Assembly: GCF_048820915.1 (NCBI RefSeq)
Contig: NZ_JBMERR010000042.1
Span: forward strand, 1-11,884
DNA length: 11,884 bases
Direction: 5' to 3'
From: Cribrihabitans_A pelagius
Lineage (GTDB): Bacteria; Pseudomonadota; Alphaproteobacteria; Rhodobacterales; Rhodobacteraceae
Shown: positions 7,521 through 11,884 of the stretch, one piece after another
How the letters are laid out: every line of letters starts with the position of its first letter
Position numbering within the stretch: the first letter of the stretch is position 1
The notes under the pieces: generated by a model
What the model was told of the DNA's origin: nothing
Databases searched by the model: none
Seen by the model: only the letters and a program-made list of their open reading frames with translations
Program-made: the position numbers and the translations under genes

Positions 7521-8840
7521 CTAGCGGGCGACCACGATGTCGGCCTGCAGCCCTCCCAGCGCCTCGCTCTCGCCCAGCCGCAGGGTGCCGCCGTGCACCC
7601 GCGCGGTGTCCGCCACGATCGCCAGTCCCAGACCGACGCCGGAGCCGAGGTTCTGGTTGCGGGCGGGATCGAGCCGGGTGAAGGGGCGCAGTGCGTCGCC
7701 GCGCTGCTCTTCGGGGATGCCGGGACCGTCGTCCTCCACCCGGATCCGCATCGACCGTTCGGTCAGCGTGACCGAGACCCGCGCCCTTGTGCCGTAGCGC
7801 ACAGCGTTGGAGATCAGGTTCTCCAGCGCCCGGCGCATCGGCTGGCGGCGCAGCATCACCTCGCCGCTGCCGCTGAGCTCGCCCAGCATCACGTCCTTGC
7901 CCTGGCGGCGCCAGTCCTCGACCACGGTGGCGGCCAGCACCTGCGGATCGACCGGCTCGGCCTCGCTGACTGCGGCCCCGCGGGAGAAATCGAGGAAGGC
8001 ATCCAAGAGCGCCTGCATCTCGTCCACATCGCGCAGCATCGGCGCGGCCTCCTCCTCGTCCAGCAGCGCCAGCTCCAGTTTCAGCCGGGTGAGCGGCGTG
8101 CGCAGATCGTGGCTCACGCCCGAGAGCATCAGCGTGCGCTGCTCGATCTGGCGTTCGATCCGCGCCCGCATGTCGAGAAAGGCGCTGCCCGCTGCCCGCA
8201 CCTCGGTGGCGCCGCTTGGCGAATAGGGCACCACCCGGCCGCGCCCGAAAGCCTGCGCCGCATCGGCGAGCCGCTTTACCGGGCGCAGCTGGTTGCGCAG
8301 GTACAGGTAGGAGATCAGCATCATCAGGAAGCCGAACAGGAGCATGGTGACAATGAGCTGATGCGGCGCCGCGGCGGTGAGGCGGCGGCGGTCGAAGCTC
8401 AGCTCCATCGGCCCATGGGCTGTGGCGAGATAGATCTGCACCGAACGGTCGGCGGGGAAGCGCGCGGCGAGGAAACTGGGCAGGGTCTTCTCCAGCTCGG
8501 CGCGCACCACCCGGCCGGAAAATTCGATCCAAGTGAATTCGTCGGAGGGTTTCGGCACCGCATGGCTCAGGAACCGCGCCCGCATGTTAAGGGGCCCAAG
8601 CAGCGGCGCCATCCGCTCCAGCGCCTCGACCTGGCTGCGGGCGCCTTCAGCGGCGATCTGCAAGAGCCGCAGCTCGCGCTGGACCGTGGTGGTCATCTGC
8701 ACGGTGATGTCCTCGAGGTCGCGCTTTATGAAGACGACAGAGACGACGATCTGCAGTGCCAGGATCGGCACTGCGAGGATCAAGGCCGCGCGGGCATAGA
8801 GGCTGCGCGGCACATAGCGTTTGAGCCATTGGAAGAACAT
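7521..8840 (-). CDS. EnvZ-like sensor histidine kinase
   Basis: This 439-residue inner-membrane sensor kinase autophosphorylates on His and passes the phosphate to a response regulator. Visible parts: transmembrane segment 1 about 17-38; periplasmic sensor region 39-160; transmembrane segment 2 about 161-182; HAMP linker 183-235; HisKA with the H-box SGVSHDLRTPLTRLKLEL (phospho-acceptor H244); then the HATPase domain with N-box ENLISNAVRYG (N341, N345), G1 DDGPGIP (370-376) and G2 GSGVGLGLAI (399-408). All catalytic boxes are intact and the length is normal for the EnvZ type. ATG at 8838-8840; only a weak AGG-type ribosome-binding site precedes it. The partner response regulator is not adjacent: the upstream gene is divergent and the downstream neighbour is the membrane protein. 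The input signal is unknown. I leave the symbol empty because EnvZ-like kinases have several paralogues in this group. Confidence 0.95.
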   Translation of the reverse strand: MFFQWLKRYVPRSLYARAALILAVPILALQIVVSVVFIKRDLEDITVQMTTTVQRELRLLQIAAEGARSQVEALERMAPLLGPLNMRARFLSHAVPKPSDEFTWIEFSGRVVRAELEKTLPSFLAARFPADRSVQIYLATAHGPMELSFDRRRLTAAAPHQLIVTMLLFGFLMMLISYLYLRNQLRPVKRLADAAQAFGRGRVVPYSPSGATEVRAAGSAFLDMRARIERQIEQRTLMLSGVSHDLRTPLTRLKLELALLDEEEAAPMLRDVDEMQALLDAFLDFSRGAAVSEAEPVDPQVLAATVVEDWRRQGKDVMLGELSGSGEVMLRRQPMRRALENLISNAVRYGTRARVSVTLTERSMRIRVEDDGPGIPEEQRGDALRPFTRLDPARNQNLGSGVGLGLAIVADTARVHGGTLRLGESEALGGLQADIVVAR

Positions 8841-8943
8841 GCGCTAAACCTAGCGGGCGCAACAGGAAGAGGGAAGACGGCCCGGCCCCGCGCAGGGCTT
8901 TCGAAGGGGCGGTTTTTCCGGCAACCGGACACAGGGCGGCACG

Positions 8944-9861
8944 ATGCAGGCACCAGATGATTTCAACCCCCTCCCCGGCCGGGCCGAAGAGCTGGAACCG
9001 GGGCTGCGCCGGATCCTTGCGCCGAATCCCTCGCCGATGACCTACCGCGGCACCAATACCTATGTGCTGGGCACCAAGGAGCTGGCGGTGATCGACCCGG
9101 GGCCGCTGTCGGACGAACACCTTAACGCGATTCTGGCGGCGGTGGGCCCGGGCCAGGCCGTGACACATATCGTTGTCACCCACAGCCACCTCGACCATTC
9201 GCCGCTGGCGCGGCCGCTGGCCGGGGCGACCGGCGCGCCGGTCATCGCCTTTGGCGGGCCGGATGCCGGGCGCAGCGCGGTGATGCAGCAGCTGGCAGCG
9301 GGCGGGCTGGCCGGCGGCGGCGAGGGCATCGACCACGGCTTTGCGCCGGATGAGACGGTGGCGCATGGCAGCGTGATCGCAGGCGGCGGCTGGCAGCTGG
9401 AGGTGCTTCACACGCCGGGCCACCTCGGCAACCATATCGCGCTGGGCTGGAACGGCGCCTGTTTCACCGCCGATCACGTGATGGGCTGGGCCAGTTCGCT
9501 GGTCTCTCCTCCGGACGGCGACCTCACCGATTTCATGGCCTCCTGCCGGGCGCTGCGGCAGCGGGAGTGGCGCCGTTTCTACCCGGGCCACGGCGCCCCG
9601 GTCGAGGACCCGGCCGCGCGGCTCGACTGGCTGATCGGCCACCGCGAGGGCCGCGAGGCGGCGATTCTCGCCGCACTCGCCACCGGCCCCGCCACTGCCC
9701 GGGCGCTGGCAGAGGAGATCTACACAGGCACCCCCGCCGCCCTCCTCGGCGCGGCCGAACGCAATGTCTTTGCGCATCTTCTCGACCTCACCGGACGGTC
9801 CCGCGTGGCGCCGGAAGGGCCGCTGTCGGCATCGGCGGTCTTTGTCCTGCAGGCGGGCTGA
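8944..9861 (+). CDS. Metallo-beta-lactamase-fold hydrolase (LACTB2-like)
   Basis: The 305-residue cytoplasmic protein has the MBL metal-binding signature THSHLDH (H80, H82, D84, H85), a third-ligand motif TPGHLGNH (H160), the bridging Asp in FTADHVMGW (D177) and PGHG (H216). This set predicts a dinuclear, probably zinc, hydrolase. Residues about 235-295 form a small helical winged-helix-like C-terminal domain, as in LACTB2-type hydrolases, some of which act on thioesters or RNA. The actual substrate cannot be told from sequence. Start ATG at 8944 has AGGG at 8933-8936 with 7-nt spacing. It is transcribed divergently from the kinase across a 103-bp gap and is followed by a long hairpin and tRNA-Asn, so it is likely a single-gene unit. 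Base composition is GC-rich like the kinase, suggesting resident chromosomal DNA. Confidence 0.92.
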   Translation: MQAPDDFNPLPGRAEELEPGLRRILAPNPSPMTYRGTNTYVLGTKELAVIDPGPLSDEHLNAILAAVGPGQAVTHIVVTHSHLDHSPLARPLAGATGAPVIAFGGPDAGRSAVMQQLAAGGLAGGGEGIDHGFAPDETVAHGSVIAGGGWQLEVLHTPGHLGNHIALGWNGACFTADHVMGWASSLVSPPDGDLTDFMASCRALRQREWRRFYPGHGAPVEDPAARLDWLIGHREGREAAILAALATGPATARALAEEIYTGTPAALLGAAERNVFAHLLDLTGRSRVAPEGPLSASAVFVLQAG

Positions 9862-9871
9862 GGGGGCGGCT

Positions 9872-9912
9872 GAGGCGGGGGCCGATTTTTTCCAAAAAAT
9901 CGCCGCCGCCTC
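9872..9912 (+). terminator. Long nested hairpin between the hydrolase gene and tRNA-Asn
   Basis: An outer stem GAGGCGG (9872-9878) / CCGCCTC (9906-9912) encloses an inner perfect stem (9883-9891 with 9894-9902) made of CGA plus six T pairing with six A plus TCG. A small interior loop separates them. The six T's could serve as the U-tract of a terminator in either direction. Similar T6/A6 palindromes are, from memory, common behind genes in roseobacters. Confidence 0.6.
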
Positions 9913-9941
9913 TGGACGCCCCCGGCACAGGACGCTATACG
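9913..9941 (+). promoter_or_regulatory. Candidate promoter of tRNA-Asn
   Basis: TGGACG (9913-9918) and TATACG (9936-9941) are separated by 17 bp and each matches the sigma-70 hexamers at four of six positions. A GC-rich stretch follows. The predicted start, around 9948, would leave a leader of about 5 nt before the mature tRNA. Confidence 0.4.
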
Positions 9942-9952
9942 GCTCGGACCGT

Positions 9953-10027
9953 TCCGGCGTAGCTCAGCGGTAGAGCAGTTGACTGTTAATCAATTGGTCG
10001 TAGGTTCGATCCCTACCGCCGGAGCCA
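9953..10027 (+). tRNA. tRNA-Asn (anticodon GTT)
   Basis: The 75-nt cloverleaf has acceptor arms TCCGGCG (9953-9959) and CGCCGGA (10017-10023), a GCTC/GAGC D stem, and an anticodon stem GTTGA/TCAAT with loop CTGTTAA and anticodon GTT at 9985-9987. The T arm is TAGG-TTCGATC-CCTA, then discriminator G10024 and encoded CCA (10025-10027). All stems pair. The 3' half of this gene is a common attachment site for tyrosine integrases, and an integrase remnant begins 125 bp downstream. Confidence 0.98.
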
Positions 10028-10074
10028 ATTTCCCCCGTAATGCCTTGATAATAATGGCGTAGGTTGAAATTGGC
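10024..10074. repeat. 9-bp inverted repeat starting in the tRNA CCA end
   Basis: GCCAATTTC (10024-10032, including the tRNA discriminator base and CCA) is the exact reverse complement of GAAATTGGC (10066-10074), with a 33-nt spacer. It could be part of a left attachment region or an end-of-transcript structure for the tRNA. No second copy of the tRNA 3' end, which would mark the other attachment site, is in the window. Confidence 0.4.
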
Positions 10075-10077
10075 AGA

Positions 10078-10099
10078 TACAGTGCCACACAGCACTGTA
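10078..10099. promoter_or_regulatory. Perfect 8-bp hairpin/operator-like dyad upstream of the integrase
   Basis: TACAGTGC (10078-10085) and GCACTGTA (10092-10099) are perfect reverse complements around the 6-nt loop CACACA. It sits 52 nt before the integrase ATG and 50 nt after the tRNA. A regulator-binding operator, an integrase arm site or a tRNA terminator are all possible. No T-run follows. Confidence 0.45.
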
Positions 10100-10151
10100 G
10101 CACAAGCTTTCAGATGCCGGGCCGATCGTCTCCACCTTCGGAGGCAGCCCT

Positions 10152-11605
10152 ATGGCGTCGGCCCCTTCCATGTTTCTTCACGGCAACGTTTGGACCTCGC
10201 GCCGCCGGGTCCCGGAGTTTTCCACAAAAAGCCGGCATTGGCAGCTGTCACTGCGCTCCACTGTGCGTTCGGTTGCGTGTATCATCGCACGCAGACTGAA
10301 CTATGAGTGCGACCGGATGCTTGATGCAATCTCTGCGGGGAAACTGACGCCTTCCCAGGCCAAAGCCTGGCTCACCAGCGTCGTGCGCACCGAACTCGGC
10401 CGGATCGAGCGGCAGCGGATGGTGTCCCGCATGGACCCTGCCGGCACGGCGGAAGAAGATCAGAGGTACGGCTGGGCCACTGCCCGCGCCTGGCGGCATC
10501 TGGCAACGTCCGTGCTCCATCCGGAACTGACCGGAAAAGCCCGGCAATCCATCCTGGATGAAGGTGCAAGCCCGAAAGCACTGTCCACGCTGGAAACCAT
10601 GGTCTCCTTGCTCTCCCGCAATGTGCTTTCAGAGGCTGGCGTAAACAAGATTCTGCGGGCGGCGCAAGACTGCATTGAAGACGCCACCGGCGAGGGGTTT
10701 ACGCCCTCCGCAGCGATAGTGCTGCAATTGCGCCAGCTGCTGCTGGCGGGAAAGGCCGCAGCCTGGGAGGCCGCTGCGGATCGCGAAGACCCCAGCTTTG
10801 AGCAAGCACGCGCACTGGCCCTTGAATTTGTGAACAACATGAGTGGCGTAAGTGCTCCGGTCGCCAAAACAGAGACAGAGAGCCCAAAGGTTGCCGAACC
10901 CGCGCAGCCCATGCAGAACGCCACACGCCCGGCACAGGGCTTCGAGCCGCAGAAATTCACCTTTCACCCAACCCTTCTGAAGGTTGTGGAACGCATCAAC
11001 GCAGAAATGGATCGCGGCCACATCAAGGCCGGCACACGCAAACAACTGGTTTCTCAGGCCCGGCTGTTCACCGCCGCTACCGGAGTCTCCGATGTCACGG
11101 AGATCACCCAAGCACATCTCAAATACTACAAGTCCGTTCTCCAGCGCCTTCCCAAAAGCTGCGGATAGAGCAGCAAGGATGCAGAATGCAGCGTCTAGGA
11201 GCTCCTCGCACGGGCGGCCGAACTGCCTGAAGACAAGGTCGGCCTGCCGCCGCGCACGATCAACGGTCACTGCCACCGGTTCGCGCTGATCTTCCGGTTC
11301 GCCCAAAGCGAAAGCCTTAAGATCTCAGGCGGCATACAGCTCAGTCTTCTTAGAGTTCTGGAAACCAAACGCAACCGTGACAAGCGTGAGGCCTTTGTTT
11401 TGCCCAAGCTCGAGCGGCTGTTCCGGCACCCGATCTGGACCGGCAGCAGCAACCGCAAACGGCGTCACGTTCCGGGAAAAACCGTTCTGAAAGATGGGCT
11501 TTTCCGGGGACCGCTCATCGCAACCTATAGCGGAGCACGGCGCGAGGAAATCCTGGCGCTGGAGCCCGGCGACATCACCCTTGTGGATGGAATCCCCTGC
11601 TGCCT
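10152..11605 (+). pseudogene. Tyrosine recombinase/integrase, broken by two amber codons and an IS3 insertion
   Basis: GGAGG at 10140-10144, 7 nt before the ATG at 10152, marks the original start. The N-terminal part has FLHGNVWTSRRRVP and LSLRSTVRSVA, then a helical linker, then a SAM-like core-binding region (KLTFHPTL-type stretch, about residues 275-335) ending LPKSCG. The frame stops at TAG 11166-11168. The same frame continues as SSKDAECSV, a second TAG (11196-11198), then ELLARAAELPEDKVGL and a recognisable catalytic domain including YSGARREEI, with the box I Arg codon at 11538-11540. There is no frameshift: both defects are single-codon stops. Similarity ends after DGIPC, where an IS3-type end begins, so box II (HxxR) and the catalytic Tyr are missing. 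It presumably integrated an island at the adjacent tRNA-Asn. An intact shorter product of 338 residues from 10152 would lack any catalytic residue. Confidence 0.85.
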
Positions 11606-11884
11606 TGAGCAGTCCCACTTGAGTGGTCCAAATTGAAAGTTAGTGCATGGTTGGCCGTTGGTCCATCAGGATGATAGCCTCTGACGCAGGCGGGCGGTAG
11701 CCCAGAGCACTGTGGGGCCGTTTGGTGTTGTAGTGTTTTCTCCAGCTTTCGATAATGATCTGGGCCTCGCGCAGGCTGTAGAAGATTTCACCGTTCAGCA
11801 ATTCATCCCGCATCCTCCCGTTGAAGCTCTCGCAGTATCCGTTCTCCCGGGGCGATCCAGGCTCAATGTATGCGGTCTTGGCCC
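11606..11884 (-). mobile_element. IS3-type insertion sequence, one end (continues beyond window)
   Basis: The element interrupts the integrase. The boundary is set at the TGAG of 11606-11609, because IS3-type ends begin with TG and because similarity to the integrase family ends here. The sub-terminal sequence holds CCACT-TG-AGTGG (11615-11626) and runs into the transposase stop at 11640. The other end and the target duplication are outside the window, so the boundary may be off by several bases. Confidence 0.75.
11640..11884 (-). CDS. IS3-type transposase (OrfB), C-terminal part; 5' end outside window
   Basis: The visible 80 residues on the minus strand include SPRENGYCESFNGRMRDELL, FYSLREAQIIIESW and HYNTKRPHSALGYRPP, and end in MDQRPTMH before TAA (11640-11642). 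This is the hallmark C-terminal end of the rve integrase core in IS3-family OrfB proteins. The Glu in CESFNG is the expected third residue of the DDE triad. The first two Asp residues and OrfA lie to the right of the window. The visible part has no defects, so the copy may be active or recently inserted. Confidence 0.95.
   Translation of the reverse strand, partial: AKTAYIEPGSPRENGYCESFNGRMRDELLNGEIFYSLREAQIIIESWRKHYNTKRPHSALGYRPPASEAIILMDQRPTMH

Noticed and set aside
7288..8532. 414-codon minus-strand frame overlapping the kinase
   Set aside because: It is an out-of-frame shadow of the kinase, Pro/Arg/Gly-rich, with no family resemblance.
7323..8960. 545-codon open frame on the plus strand opposite the histidine kinase
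   Set aside because: It is antisense to an intact kinase with every catalytic motif. Its product is rich in Ala, Arg, Gly, His and Gln with no recognisable domain. Long antisense frames are normal in GC-rich coding DNA.
8647..9777. 376-codon minus-strand frame covering the hydrolase gene
   Set aside because: It is antisense to the hydrolase, which has all its metal ligands, and runs into the kinase region in the wrong frame.
10028..11605. Second copy of the tRNA-Asn 3' end as the other attachment site
   Set aside because: No repeat of the T arm plus acceptor sequence was found in the window. The short CGTAGGTT repeat at 10059 is too small to count.

Overview
The window looks like a piece of an alphaproteobacterial chromosome of the Rhodobacteraceae (roseobacter) type. 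The evidence is indirect: GC-rich codon use in the housekeeping-like genes, the style of the RTX/VCBS surface protein, the IS5-type and IS3-type transposase tails, and the tyrosine recombinase next to tRNA-Asn. No species can be assigned from the sequence alone.

Left part (1-5850). The last 36 codons of an IS5-type transposase are followed at once by one very large gene (190-5808, 1872 aa). It encodes a secreted, acidic, modular protein with a short N-terminal domain, several VCBS/cadherin-like beta-sandwich modules, a run of seven ~53-residue repeats (candidate seven-bladed propeller), more cadherin-like modules and two blocks of RTX glycine/aspartate nonapeptides with a C-terminal type I secretion-like tail. 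An inverted repeat in its leader can pair with the ribosome-binding site. A strong hairpin follows the stop. No type I transporter genes are in the window, so export would depend on genes elsewhere.

Middle part (5850-8840). About 560 bp without a convincing gene precede two leftward genes. The first is an uncharacterised six-segment membrane protein (about 6371-7099) with a near-consensus sigma-70 promoter at 7216-7244. The second is an EnvZ-like sensor histidine kinase (7521-8840) with a hairpin terminator behind it. No response regulator is adjacent to the kinase in this window.

Right part (8944-11884). Divergent from the kinase is a metallo-beta-lactamase-fold hydrolase (8944-9861), then a long nested hairpin and a tRNA-Asn(GTT) gene (9953-10027) with a plausible promoter. 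Starting 125 bp after the tRNA is a tyrosine recombinase gene (10152 to about 11605), the usual arrangement of an integrated island. It is dead: two in-frame amber codons lie 30 bp apart between the N-terminal and catalytic regions, and an IS3-type element (about 11606 to the window end, transposase on the minus strand) cuts the catalytic domain before box II. The island, if it survives, would extend to the right of the window.

The picture is a small set of ordinary chromosomal genes (kinase, hydrolase, tRNA) between two accessory segments, each marked by insertion-sequence debris. I did not find a clearly new multi-gene system. The points most worth checking are the modular adhesin with its possible translational switch, the unknown membrane protein, and the decayed tRNA-Asn integrase.
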